Assembly (NCBI GenBank): GCA_964629015.1
Contig: CAZVMN010000003.1
Coordinates: 186,001 to 250,000, forward strand
From: Oceanococcus sp964629015
GTDB lineage: Bacteria; Pseudomonadota; Gammaproteobacteria; Nevskiales; Oceanococcaceae
Direction: 5' to 3'
DNA: 64,000 bases
Below are positions 1 through 8,247 of the stretch, piece by piece. A program made the translations under genes and the position numbers. Under the pieces are notes generated by a model. It searched no databases. It was not told the DNA's origin and saw only the letters and a list, made by a program, of their open reading frames with translations. Within the stretch, counting starts at the first letter, position 1. Every line of letters begins with the position of its first letter.

Positions 1-970
1 GGCGGATGTAGAACGGCTCCTTGACCACGAAGTGATGAATCGCGTGGGTGCTGCCGAAATTGAAGCAGAACAGCTGGAACGGCGTCATCCACCAGGGGTT
101 TAGCACCTGGGTTTGTTGCATGATGTTGCCGTCTTCCACATCACCGTAGTAATGCATGTTGGAACTGACAAAGTGCAGGCAGAACGTGCGTAGAAAGCTG
201 GGCAGCATCCAGGTGACTGCGAGGAAGTTGAGCACGGAGACGGTTGACGCGGCCCAGCCGGACAATTCCAGCGGTTGACCCAGTGCAGCGGCACCCAGGG
301 CGACGGCGTGATAGCCCAGCCAGCCGTGCCAGGCCAGGTAGTAGAGGTTGCCCAGCGGGAAGTAGGCACGACGCTGCTGTTTGATCAGCGCGTTGAGTTC
401 AGCTTTGTCTTTGGGGTTCTGTGCGGCGATGTAGGCGCGCACCATCTTGTAGGTGCTCTTGGGCCGCAGGTAGATCGCCAGCATGTTGTCGCCGGTGATC
501 AGCAAGCGTTTCAAGCCCCAACGTTCACCGTTGGTGATGCCGCGCTCTTCCAGATCATGTTCAGTGCCGGAATGCTTGTGGTGATGCAGGTGCAGACGGC
601 GGCGGACCAAGGGGTTGATGGTGCTGGGGCGCGCGATCCAGCCGATGATCAGCATCAAGGCGTTGATTTTCGGCTGCTTGCGGAAATACATCAGATGAAT
701 CAGGTCATGCTCCAGTTCATGAATGAACGAGGCAAAGATCGCGACCATCGGAATGCACAGCCACCAGGCTACGAGACCCAGGTAATAGGCGTAGGCGGTG
801 CCAAGCATGCCCGCCACGGACAGCAGCATGATCGTCACACCGATGGCGTTTTGATGTTTCAGCCAAGGGTGGCGTGCTCGCAGATCCTGGCCAGCCTGCA
901 GAACAACCTGTTTGATGCGCGCCGTTTTCTCGGCATCGCTCATCTGATCCACGGGTTTTTCGGATGACAT
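1..970 (-). CDS. Membrane fatty acid desaturase, 3' end cut by window edge
   Basis: Membrane di-iron desaturase or hydroxylase of the fatty acid desaturase superfamily, acting on lipid acyl chains or related hydrophobic substrates in the inner membrane. About 323 residues are visible and the C-terminus lies outside the window. All three histidine boxes are seen: HELEHD at residues 84-89, HLHHHKH at 127-133, and HAIHH near residue 310. Hydrophobic segments lie around residues 43-62 and 65-83. The ATG is preceded by GGAG nine bases upstream. It is transcribed divergently from an AraC-type regulator, with a perfect palindrome in the shared promoter region, so that regulator probably controls it. 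The exact substrate cannot be told from sequence; an alkane or sterol-related role is possible but not shown. Confidence 0.9.
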   Translation of the reverse strand, partial: MSSEKPVDQMSDAEKTARIKQVVLQAGQDLRARHPWLKHQNAIGVTIMLLSVAGMLGTAYAYYLGLVAWWLCIPMVAIFASFIHELEHDLIHLMYFRKQPKINALMLIIGWIARPSTINPLVRRRLHLHHHKHSGTEHDLEERGITNGERWGLKRLLITGDNMLAIYLRPKSTYKMVRAYIAAQNPKDKAELNALIKQQRRAYFPLGNLYYLAWHGWLGYHAVALGAAALGQPLELSGWAASTVSVLNFLAVTWMLPSFLRTFCLHFVSSNMHYYGDVEDGNIMQQTQVLNPWWMTPFQLFCFNFGSTHAIHHFVVKEPFYIR

Positions 971-989
971 TGCGTTTGTCTCCACATTG

Positions 990-1004
990 GTTTGCAATGC
1001 AAAC
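990..1004. promoter_or_regulatory. 15-bp palindrome between desaturase and araC-type gene
   Basis: GTTTGCA-A-TGCAAAC has perfect 7-bp arms around one central base. It lies 20 bp before the desaturase start and 75 bp before the regulator start. Further GTTTG/CAAAC-like words (positions 974-978, 1010-1018) flank it. It is a candidate operator for the adjacent AraC-type protein. This is inference: AraC proteins more often bind direct repeats. Confidence 0.4.
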
Positions 1005-1078
1005 AAGCGTAAACAAACTACAAAACGGTCGCGCGGCTGAGCGCGCCAAATTATTGTCCCGAGGCGACACACGCAGAT

Positions 1079-2086
1079 ATGACTTCACACGCCACATCGT
1101 TGAGCAGCTGGTCGGCTGCGATCAAAGCCTGCCTCGATGAGCGTGGGCTCGACAGCGCGGCGTTGTTTGCTCGCGCCGGCCTGGACATGAGCTTGCTGAG
1201 CGACCCCAAGGCGCGCTACCCATTGAGTGCGACAACTCAGCTTTGGGCGCTGGCGATTGAGGCCACCGGCGATGAGGCCTTGGGTCTGAGCGTGGCGCGG
1301 CAGGTGCGTCAGACCACCTTCCATGCCTTGGGTTATGCGGTCATGGCCAGTGCGACATTGGCGGAGGCGTTCGAGCGTATGGTGCGCTATTTCCGGGTGG
1401 TGACCGATGCCGGGGAGTTGTCCTGTGGTCCGTGCGAGCAGGGTTATTGCTATCGCATCTCGCCACTGCCGGGCCGCCAACAACCCGCCGATGCTTCACT
1501 GGACGCCTTCATGGCGGTGGTCATGCGCACCTGCCGTGCGTTGGCTGGGCGCGATGTGGTGCCAAAGGCGGTGCGTTTTCGGCGTCCGCCGCCCTCCGAT
1601 GTCGGTCCTTATGAACGTCTGTTTCGCGTGCCGGTGGCGTTTGCGCAGGCCCAAACCGAGATCGTTTTTGACCTCGCCACAGTCCAAGCAGCGCTACCGT
1701 ACGGTAACGATGAGTTGGCCCGCCACAACGATGAAATCCTGACCCGTTTGCTGGCGCAGCAACAGCGCGAAAGTCTGCCCGCGCGGGTTCAGGGCTTGAT
1801 TGCCCAACGGCTCAAGGACGGCGAGCCGACACCGGAGGCGGTCGCCGCTGAATTGAATGTGAGCGTGCGTCAGCTGCAGCGCAAGCTCAAGGAGGAGGGC
1901 ACCAGCTTTCGTGACACCCTTGATGCCACCCGGCATGAGCTGGCCTGTCGCTATCTGGCGGATGAGCATTACAGTCTGGGTGAGATCACCTGGCTGCTCG
2001 GCTTTGGCGAAACCTCCAGTTTTACCCGCGCGTTCAAACGCTGGGAGGGCATGACGCCAGGGGTGTGGCGGCGTCGCGACTGCTAA
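1079..2086 (+). CDS. AraC-family transcriptional regulator
   Basis: DNA-binding regulator of 335 residues. The N-terminal ~200 residues fit the arabinose-binding-like domain of the OruR/ArgR-type AraC subgroup (ligand sensing). The C-terminal ~100 residues hold the two helix-turn-helix motifs: one around LNVSVRQLQRKL near residue 260, and a second region ending in FGETSSFTRAFKRW, typical of the family. It is divergent from the membrane desaturase, which suggests local control. A second regulator of the same subgroup sits beside another membrane di-iron enzyme at 40.5-42.5 kb. The ligand is unknown; a fatty acid or steroid-derived compound would fit the context but is only inference. Confidence 0.9.
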   Translation: MTSHATSLSSWSAAIKACLDERGLDSAALFARAGLDMSLLSDPKARYPLSATTQLWALAIEATGDEALGLSVARQVRQTTFHALGYAVMASATLAEAFERMVRYFRVVTDAGELSCGPCEQGYCYRISPLPGRQQPADASLDAFMAVVMRTCRALAGRDVVPKAVRFRRPPPSDVGPYERLFRVPVAFAQAQTEIVFDLATVQAALPYGNDELARHNDEILTRLLAQQQRESLPARVQGLIAQRLKDGEPTPEAVAAELNVSVRQLQRKLKEEGTSFRDTLDATRHELACRYLADEHYSLGEITWLLGFGETSSFTRAFKRWEGMTPGVWRRRDC

Positions 2087-2117
2087 ACTATCCGGCTGTT
2101 TGTCCAACCTTACTCGC

Positions 2118-3524
2118 ATGTCGGTCATTACCCGTTTCCCGCCCAGCCCCACCGGTTATCTGCATCTTGGTGGCGCGCGCACCGCGCTGTTCAACTATCT
2201 GTATGCGCGCCAGAGTCAGGGCAAGATGATCCTGCGTATTGAGGACACCGACCGCGAACGCTCCACCGAGGAATCGGTTCAGGCCATCTTCGATGGCATG
2301 GCGTGGCTGGGGCTTGAGCACGATGAAGGCCCGTATTTCCAGACCCAGCGCTTCGACCGTTACAAAGAGGTCATCCAGCAACTGCTGGATCAGGGCGAGG
2401 CCTATCCGTGTTTCTGCTCGCGCGAACGTTTGGATAAGCTGCGCGAAGAGCAGATGGAGCGGGGCGAAAAGCCGCGCTATGACGGTCGCTGCCGTCATCT
2501 GGAAACCTTCGATGTGGACGCCGATGCGGTGATTCGATTCAAGAATCCGCAGAGCGGCTCGGTGGCCTGGGACGATCTGGTCAAAGGGCGTATCGAGATC
2601 TCCAACGATGAGTTGGATGATCTGATCATTGCGCGCACTGACGGGAGCCCGACCTACAACCTGACGGTGGTGGTGGACGACATGGACATGGGCATCACCC
2701 ATGTGATCCGTGGCGATGATCACGTCAACAACACGCCGCGTCAGCTCAACATTCTGGATGCCCTGGAAGCGGATCGCCCGCACTATGCCCATGTGCCGAT
2801 GATTCTGGGCAGTGACGGCGCACGCTTGTCCAAGCGACATGGTGCGGTATCGGTGATGGCCTACCGTGAGGAGGGCTATCTGCCTCAGGCCATGCTCAAC
2901 TACCTGGTGCGGCTGGGTTGGTCGCACGGCGATCAGGAAATCTTTTCGCTGGACGAGATGATCGAGAAATTTGATCTGCGGCATGTGCAGAAAGCGGCGG
3001 CGCGCTTCGACGCGGACAAGCTCAAATGGATCAATCAGCATTACATCAAGGCCAGTGATCCGCAGGATCTGGTCGATGAATACTTGTGGCACATGGGTCG
3101 TCTCGGCATCGATGTCACAAGTGGGCCGGCGCCAGCCGACGTCATTCGCGCCCATCAGGAGCGGGCCAAAACCCTGCTTGAAATGGCCCAGACCACGCAG
3201 TTCTATTTTCAGGCGCCGGCGCAGTATCAGGACAAGGATGTCAACAAGCACTTCAAGGCGCAGACCGCCGACATCCTGGCCGCGCTGCTTGAGCGCAGCC
3301 GCGCGCTATCAAGCTGGAGCGGTCAGGCGATGCACGATGTGGTCCAGGCGGTGGCCGAGCAGTTTGAGGTGGGCATGGGCAAGGTGGGGCAGCCTGTGCG
3401 CGTGGCCCTGTCCGGGGCGGGCAACACCCCATCGCTGGATGTCACGCTGGATCTGGTTGGGCGCGAGCAGGCCGAAGCACGTCTGGCCGCGGCCATCGAT
3501 TGGATTCGTGCCAACATCGCCTGA
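2118..3524 (+). CDS. gltX: Glutamyl-tRNA synthetase
   Basis: Class I aminoacyl-tRNA synthetase (468 residues) that charges tRNA-Glu with glutamate in the cytoplasm. The N-terminus MSVITRFPPSPTGYLHLGG carries the HIGH-type motif (HLGG, residues 16-19). The KMSKS-type loop is RLSKRHG near residue 240. Between them lies the zinc-region-like stretch with CFCS and C residues near 98-125. An upstream in-frame TTG at 2100 exists, but the ATG at 2118 gives the N-terminus usual for the family. The stop codon overlaps the start of the next gene (TGATG), so translation of the two is probably coupled. Confidence 0.97.
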   Translation: MSVITRFPPSPTGYLHLGGARTALFNYLYARQSQGKMILRIEDTDRERSTEESVQAIFDGMAWLGLEHDEGPYFQTQRFDRYKEVIQQLLDQGEAYPCFCSRERLDKLREEQMERGEKPRYDGRCRHLETFDVDADAVIRFKNPQSGSVAWDDLVKGRIEISNDELDDLIIARTDGSPTYNLTVVVDDMDMGITHVIRGDDHVNNTPRQLNILDALEADRPHYAHVPMILGSDGARLSKRHGAVSVMAYREEGYLPQAMLNYLVRLGWSHGDQEIFSLDEMIEKFDLRHVQKAAARFDADKLKWINQHYIKASDPQDLVDEYLWHMGRLGIDVTSGPAPADVIRAHQERAKTLLEMAQTTQFYFQAPAQYQDKDVNKHFKAQTADILAALLERSRALSSWSGQAMHDVVQAVAEQFEVGMGKVGQPVRVALSGAGNTPSLDVTLDLVGREQAEARLAAAIDWIRANIA

Positions 3525-4351
3525 TGCGTCTGTTTATTGCCGGGCTTTTGTTGGCTCTCGCGCCGCTCAGTTTTGCGGCCGAAGAGCCTGTGCACTTGCG
3601 CGGGCCTTTGATGCAAGGCGGTTTGGTCATTGGAAAAGCGCCGCCCGGCAGTCAGGTCACACTGGATAAGCACGTTTTGCGGGTCTCGCCTGAGGGCGAT
3701 TTCGTGTTTGGTCTGGGCCGTGATCATCCCCGCCACGCTGACCTCACGGTCGTGCTGCCCGATGGCCCGGTGTGGCAACGCAAGCTGGATATCGCCGCGC
3801 GTGAGTACCAGATTCAGCGTATCGATGGCTTGCCTCCAAGCAAAGTGTCGCCCAACCCCGAGGCGCTGAAACGCATTCGCGCAGAAGCTGCGCAGGCCAG
3901 TCAGGCACGCAAAGCCGAAGACGCACGCCTGGATTTCCTGCAGGACTTTATTTGGCCGTCCGTGGGTCCGATTTCCGGCGTCTACGGCAGTCAGCGCATC
4001 CTCAATGGCCAGCCGCGACGGCCACATTTTGGCGTTGATGTGGCGGCGCCAACGGGAACGCCCGTGGTGGCGCCAGCAGCTGGCGTGGTGACACTCGCCC
4101 ATCCGGATATGTATTTTTCCGGTGGCACGCTGATCCTGGATCACGGCCATGGTGTGTCGTCCAGCTTTTTGCATCTCAGCCGCATCGATGTCGAGGTCGG
4201 TCAGCGTGTGGAGCAGGGCGACAAGATTGCCGAAATCGGTGCCACCGGGCGCGTCACCGGCGCGCATCTGGACTGGCGCATGAACTGGTTCAAGCAGCGT
4301 ATTGATCCGGCGCTGCTGGTGCCGGAGATGCCGCAGGCGAGCGCGCCATAA
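3524..4351 (+). CDS. M23-family (LytM) peptidase, exported
   Basis: Zinc metallopeptidase of the M23/LytM family, 275 residues, predicted to cut or bind peptidoglycan peptides in the periplasm. The start at 3524 overlaps the gltX stop and gives a clean signal peptide (MRLFIAGLLLALAPLSFAA). After an N-terminal beta-rich part comes the catalytic domain: HFGVD at residues 168-172 (first His and Asp ligands) and HGHG...FLHLS (the HxH-type site). Both metal-binding segments look intact, so it is probably catalytically active. The tight coupling to gltX is unusual functionally but common in the sense of read-through. Confidence 0.92.
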   Translation: MRLFIAGLLLALAPLSFAAEEPVHLRGPLMQGGLVIGKAPPGSQVTLDKHVLRVSPEGDFVFGLGRDHPRHADLTVVLPDGPVWQRKLDIAAREYQIQRIDGLPPSKVSPNPEALKRIRAEAAQASQARKAEDARLDFLQDFIWPSVGPISGVYGSQRILNGQPRRPHFGVDVAAPTGTPVVAPAAGVVTLAHPDMYFSGGTLILDHGHGVSSSFLHLSRIDVEVGQRVEQGDKIAEIGATGRVTGAHLDWRMNWFKQRIDPALLVPEMPQASAP

Positions 4352-4394
4352 GGCGAAGTGTGACGCGATTCACGCTTGCCTGCGCGCAATCCGC

Positions 4395-4537
4395 GAGACA
4401 TCTGAGAACTGTGCGCCGGGTCACAGACCTGGCGCAGTACCCGTCTCATGCTGGAGGTGTCTCCTCCAGTGAGGCTGGTGCCTAAAAAACAGCCTCGCAT
4501 CCTTAAGCCCGCGCTGCTTCCCACGCGGGCTTTTTTT
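4395..4537 (+). ncRNA. Candidate structured RNA (four stems plus terminator)
   Basis: This gap of 226 bases between two genes holds a dense run of hairpins. There is an outer GAGAC/GTCTC pairing (4395-4399 with 4443-4447). It encloses a 10-bp stem (4412-4421 with 4427-4436, one G-T pair, loop CACAG). Then come CTGGAGG/CCTCCAG (4451-4457 with 4463-4469), GAGGCTG/CAGCCTC (4471-4477 with 4490-4496) and a terminator hairpin ending in seven T. I do not recognise it as 6S, SRP, tmRNA or RNase P RNA. It could be an independent small RNA or a processed 3' end of the gltX-peptidase transcript; no clear promoter is visible. Confidence 0.45.
4505..4537 (+). terminator. Rho-independent terminator after the M23 peptidase gene
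   Basis: Stem GCCCGCG/CGCGGGC (extended by AA/TT) with a 10-base loop, followed by seven T (4531-4537). It ends transcription from gltX and the peptidase gene and forms the 3' end of the folded RNA candidate. Confidence 0.85.
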
Positions 4538-4577
4538 ATGCGCGACACCTCCCCCGGTGCGTCTGCGGGGCCAGCGT

Positions 4578-5042
4578 CTAGTTCATCGGCGTGTTCGCCG
4601 CGGTCTCATCGCAGGTTTGCGGATCGCTCCAACAGCTGAGCAAGGCGTGCATCGCGTTGTAGCCGTCGCTGCCGAGCGGCCAGGGCTTGCCGCCGCTGTG
4701 CGGTTCGTTTTCGTCGCTGGGTTCAATCAGCAGTAAGCTGCTTTCGATTCCCTGATCCATCGCCAGCCATGCGCTGTAGGTGAGCTCGTAGTCTTCATCC
4801 GGGTTTTGGTTGAGCAGCCAGCGTCGGCCATCCTCGACGTCGGCAACACCCCCTGGAACGTGGCAGGTGCGACAGAACTCCAGCTGCGGTTGAACCTGCT
4901 CCTTAAAGAGCGCGGTTGCGTTTTCGCTGCGCGGCGGTGCAGTGATCTGGAAGCTTTGACGCCCGCCCTGCATGCCGCTGAATTCGCCGCAGGCCGTGAG
5001 GCCGGTGGCTACCAGGCAGAGCGTGATGATGTGATGTCTCAT
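4578..5042 (-). CDS. Lipoprotein with a single heme c motif
   Basis: Exported lipoprotein of 154 residues with lipobox LTAC (Cys18). A CxxCH heme-attachment motif, CRTCH, lies at residues 57-61, suggesting a small c-type cytochrome domain. I chose the ATG at 5042 because it gives the signal peptide directly; a longer open frame upstream would bury it. Residues 26-28 read GGR, a loose match to the C-x-GGR start of the hydrolase lipoproteins elsewhere in the window. Neighbour apbE, a flavin-transfer enzyme for extracytoplasmic redox proteins, is on the same strand upstream. The second axial heme ligand is not obvious, so electron transfer is inference. Confidence 0.75.
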   Translation of the reverse strand: MRHHIITLCLVATGLTACGEFSGMQGGRQSFQITAPPRSENATALFKEQVQPQLEFCRTCHVPGGVADVEDGRRWLLNQNPDEDYELTYSAWLAMDQGIESSLLLIEPSDENEPHSGGKPWPLGSDGYNAMHALLSCWSDPQTCDETAANTPMN

Positions 5043-5143
5043 GACGATTGTGCGCGGTGAAACCGCGTCTTGCTGTGAATTCCTGAGCGCAGTGTGCGCC
5101 ATGGCGAGGCACTTGGAGATGGTCATTGGGGTCACATACGTGC

Positions 5144-6037
5144 TCATTCTGGGCCAGAGTGCCGATGGATGTTCAAGTCCTCGTCAACAGCCAGAAAAGG
5201 AAGCCCAAGCGTGGACAGCCAGTGCAAACCGTCGGGCGCGCCCATCAGCATGGCGGTGGTGCTGGCCATGCCGGCGATGATGCATTGCTCTGCGATCACG
5301 CTCACGCTACTGAGCCCGCGGCTGGGCCAGCCACTCAGTGGGTTCAGGATGTGGTGATAGCGCTTGCCGTTGGCGACAAAGCTGCGTTCGTAGTCACCGC
5401 TGCTGGCAATGGCGCCGGAGGACATGGGCAATTGAGCGATAGCCCCGGCTGTGCGAGGGTGCTGTATGCCGACCTGCCACGGCTGGCCATCCGGATGCGG
5501 GCCGATCACCCGAATGTCGCCCGACAAATCCACCAGGCCGGACTGAATGCCGGCTTGTTGCAAACAGTTCGCCGCACAATCTGCCGCGTATTCCTTGCCG
5601 AATCCGCCGAAATCGATCTGCATGTCAGCGCGCGGCAGCTGAATCTGCGGCTTGTTCCAATGCACTTGAGACCAACCGATCAGGGGTAGCAGCGCGGCAA
5701 GCTGATCCTCGCTGGGTGCGCGCGCAGCTTTGAAATCCCATGCTCGACGCAAGACACCGGCGGTGATGTCGAACAAGCCCTGGCTTTGCGCGTAAGCGGC
5801 GTCGGCAAAATCGAGCAGGGCGCAGGTTTCGGTATCCAACGCCTCAACGGATTCCGGGGCGGCGGCATTTATGCGGCTGACCACGCTGTCGTTTCGATAG
5901 CGTGAGTACTTGTCCTGGATGCGCAACACTTCCTGTTGCGCTGCCTGCGCAATCGCGTCGGCATCGCGCGTTGCGTAGAAGCGCAAAGTGCATGGGCCGG
6001 CCATCGCCTTGAAGCGGTGGACATGCAGCGTGGTCAT
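5144..6037 (-). CDS. apbE: FAD:protein FMN transferase
   Basis: ApbE-type enzyme, 297 residues, that uses FAD to attach FMN to threonine in target proteins such as Nqr/Rnf subunits, normally in the periplasm. Family features seen: the early YSRYRNDSVVSRIN segment, GGFGKEYAAD near residue 145, and HHILNPLSGWP near 225, which belongs to the metal/FAD site. No clear lipobox or signal peptide is visible on the annotated start (MTTLHVHRF), which is unusual for an exported ApbE. No obvious flavinylation target is encoded next to it; the heme-motif lipoprotein is immediately downstream. Confidence 0.9.
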   Translation of the reverse strand: MTTLHVHRFKAMAGPCTLRFYATRDADAIAQAAQQEVLRIQDKYSRYRNDSVVSRINAAAPESVEALDTETCALLDFADAAYAQSQGLFDITAGVLRRAWDFKAARAPSEDQLAALLPLIGWSQVHWNKPQIQLPRADMQIDFGGFGKEYAADCAANCLQQAGIQSGLVDLSGDIRVIGPHPDGQPWQVGIQHPRTAGAIAQLPMSSGAIASSGDYERSFVANGKRYHHILNPLSGWPSRGLSSVSVIAEQCIIAGMASTTAMLMGAPDGLHWLSTLGLPFLAVDEDLNIHRHSGPE

Positions 6038-6134
6038 GGTGCTGAGAGTCCGCTGTTCATACGGGCCCGGGCTAGTCGGTGCGCCGCCGCTATTGGCACC
6101 GTTTGACTCGGCGGCCCATCCCTTCGGATCAAAA

Positions 6135-6476
6135 TTAGCCTGGCGGCCAGCTTAGGGTGCGCCCGCCAATGATGTGCATGTGCAGATGAAATACGGTCTG
6201 GCCGGCTTTTTCGCCGTTGTTGATGACCAACCGGAAACCATCGCCCAGACCTTCGGCTTCGGCAATTTGCGGGGCGATGCGCAGCATGTGGCCAAGCACA
6301 GGGGTATCGTCATCGACCGCGTCACACAGGCGTGGAATCGGTTTGCGTGGTACCAGCAGGATATGCATCGGTGCGGTCGGGTTGATGTCACGAAACGCGA
6401 CACAGTGATCGTCTTGAAAAACGATGTCGCCTGGGATCTCGCCGTCGATGATTTTCTCGAACAGGGTTTTGCTCAT
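6135..6476 (-). CDS. HIT-family nucleotide hydrolase
   Basis: Small histidine-triad protein of 113 residues, acting as a nucleoside phosphoramidase or nucleotidyl hydrolase in the cytoplasm. The triad HLHMHIIGG is near residues 97-105, and the N-terminal LFEKIIDGEIP is typical of the HinT/PKCI branch. The start at 6476 matches the family N-terminus (MSKTLFEKI); a longer frame upstream is antisense to the next gene and is ignored. It is divergent from the glycosyltransferase gene, with only 79 bp between the starts. Confidence 0.93.
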   Translation of the reverse strand: MSKTLFEKIIDGEIPGDIVFQDDHCVAFRDINPTAPMHILLVPRKPIPRLCDAVDDDTPVLGHMLRIAPQIAEAEGLGDGFRLVINNGEKAGQTVFHLHMHIIGGRTLSWPPG

Positions 6477-6555
6477 CGGTGTCACATTCGCCAGAATAGA
6501 ACGAGCGCGAAGGGTGTCGCCATTTGACCTCAGGCGCAAGTAGAGCACGGGGACC

Positions 6556-8247
6556 TTGAAAGCATTTTTTCGCTGGCTGCACGAAAATGACGAGCGCAAA
6601 GGCTGGCGCATAGCGTTGATTGCGCTGGTGGTCCTCAGTGCCGGCTTTGGCCTGCGCGATCCCTGGCCGCCCAATGAACCCGCCTTGGCCCTCATGGCCA
6701 AGCACATGGCCGATTCCGGTCAATGGCTGATTCCTTACATTGCCGGGCAGCCGTTCACGGAGCATCCGCCATTTGCGATCTGGCTGCAGGCCGCGTTTTA
6801 CGATGTGATCGGTTCGGTGCGCTGGAGCTTCCTGATTCCCGCACTGCTCGCCTCGCTGGGCACTTTATGGCTGGTCTACGACCTGGCCAGCAAGCTTTGG
6901 GGAGCGCGCACCGGGCGCCTGGCTGCGACGGCCTTGCTGTGCAGTTTCCAGTTCATGATCCAGGCGCACCGTGGGCATGTTGATGCGGTGCTGATGTTCT
7001 GGACCACATTGGCGCTGTACAGCCTGCTGCAATACATGCTGCTGGAGAACAACCGGCGCTGGTTAACCCTGGCCGGTATCGCCATGGGCTTTGGTGTGTT
7101 GACCAAAGGCTTGGGTTACCTGCCATTGCTGATGTTGCCGCCTTATATCTGGATGTATCGGCAACAATGGCCATCCCTCCCGCGTGACCGCAGTCTGAAA
7201 GCGTTGTGGCAGGCACCGGTCTGGTGTCTGATCATTGTGTTGGCTTGGGCGCTGCCCGCATTGGGCTTTGTGTCGGGGGCTGATGACGCGGCACTGGATC
7301 AGTTTCGGCGCAGTCTGCTGTTCAACCTGACCGGCGGGACCGAACTGTTTGATGTCGAAGACCGGCGGGCATGGTGGTATCTGCCGCTGCAAGCCTTGGT
7401 GCTGTGGCTGCCGTTGACCTTGATGCTTCCGTGGAAATTTCGCATTTGGCGCGATCGACTGCGCAGCCGCGATGCCTTGATTGGTTTGTTGCTCGGCTAC
7501 ATTGTGCTGAGTTTGCTGATTTTCAGTGTGGTTCCCGGCAAGCACGGTGTGCAATTGCTCAGCTTGCTGCCCGCCGCGGCATTGCTGATGGCGCCGTATA
7601 TGGGCGGTTTGTGGTGGCGACCCGGTGTGCAAACGCTCAGTGTTGTGATGCTCTGGGTTTTCAGTGCATTGGCCATCGCCATCGGTGTTCTCGGGCACGA
7701 GCCGCAGCTGCTGGAAGACGTGTTGGAGCGTCCCGACGATGTCTCCAATCTGCTGTGGAATTTCCTGCTCACGCTGGGCCTTGTCGGGATCATCATCAGT
7801 CTTGCACTGCGGGGGCGGGCGCGAGCCCTGGGGTTGCCGGTGTTCTTTTTTGTCGGCTGGCTGTTGCTCGGCTTTTGGGCCTATCCCACACTGAACACGG
7901 TGCGCACACCCAAGGTGATTTTCGCTGCGGCGGAGTCGCATCTGGCGGTGTCAGATGAACTGGGAAGCTGGAACTGGAGCCCGCAGTTGGAGTTGTTCAG
8001 CGGGCAACGTGAGCTGGCCAAGTTGGATACGCCCAAGCTCGCCCTGCAATGGGTCCGAGATCAAGAAAAGCGCTGGCTATTGGTCGATGCCGGGCAACTG
8101 ACGCGCCTGATCGAGACCGACAAACAGTCTTGGGAATCCCACGCGCTGGGGCGTCGCCACCGCGTCGATTGGGTGTTGGCGCGGCCGCTCAGTCCACGAT
8201 TGCCGGATGATGTGCCGGCGGTGCCCCCAGCATCTCTCGGTGACTGA
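6556..8247 (+). CDS. PMT/ArnT-type membrane glycosyltransferase
   Basis: Polytopic inner-membrane protein, 563 residues, of the GT-C fold (dolichyl-phosphate-mannose mannosyltransferase/ArnT type). It would transfer a sugar from a lipid-linked donor to a periplasmic acceptor such as lipid A. The N-terminal region RDPWPPNEPALALMAKHM matches the first catalytic loop of the family, where an acidic residue is expected. About ten or more hydrophobic segments follow, then a soluble C-terminal tail from roughly residue 455. The start is TTG at 6556, as no ATG fits. Its last 59 bases overlap the 3' end of the convergent SDR gene. Confidence 0.82.
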   Translation: MKAFFRWLHENDERKGWRIALIALVVLSAGFGLRDPWPPNEPALALMAKHMADSGQWLIPYIAGQPFTEHPPFAIWLQAAFYDVIGSVRWSFLIPALLASLGTLWLVYDLASKLWGARTGRLAATALLCSFQFMIQAHRGHVDAVLMFWTTLALYSLLQYMLLENNRRWLTLAGIAMGFGVLTKGLGYLPLLMLPPYIWMYRQQWPSLPRDRSLKALWQAPVWCLIIVLAWALPALGFVSGADDAALDQFRRSLLFNLTGGTELFDVEDRRAWWYLPLQALVLWLPLTLMLPWKFRIWRDRLRSRDALIGLLLGYIVLSLLIFSVVPGKHGVQLLSLLPAAALLMAPYMGGLWWRPGVQTLSVVMLWVFSALAIAIGVLGHEPQLLEDVLERPDDVSNLLWNFLLTLGLVGIIISLALRGRARALGLPVFFFVGWLLLGFWAYPTLNTVRTPKVIFAAAESHLAVSDELGSWNWSPQLELFSGQRELAKLDTPKLALQWVRDQEKRWLLVDAGQLTRLIETDKQSWESHALGRRHRVDWVLARPLSPRLPDDVPAVPPASLGD

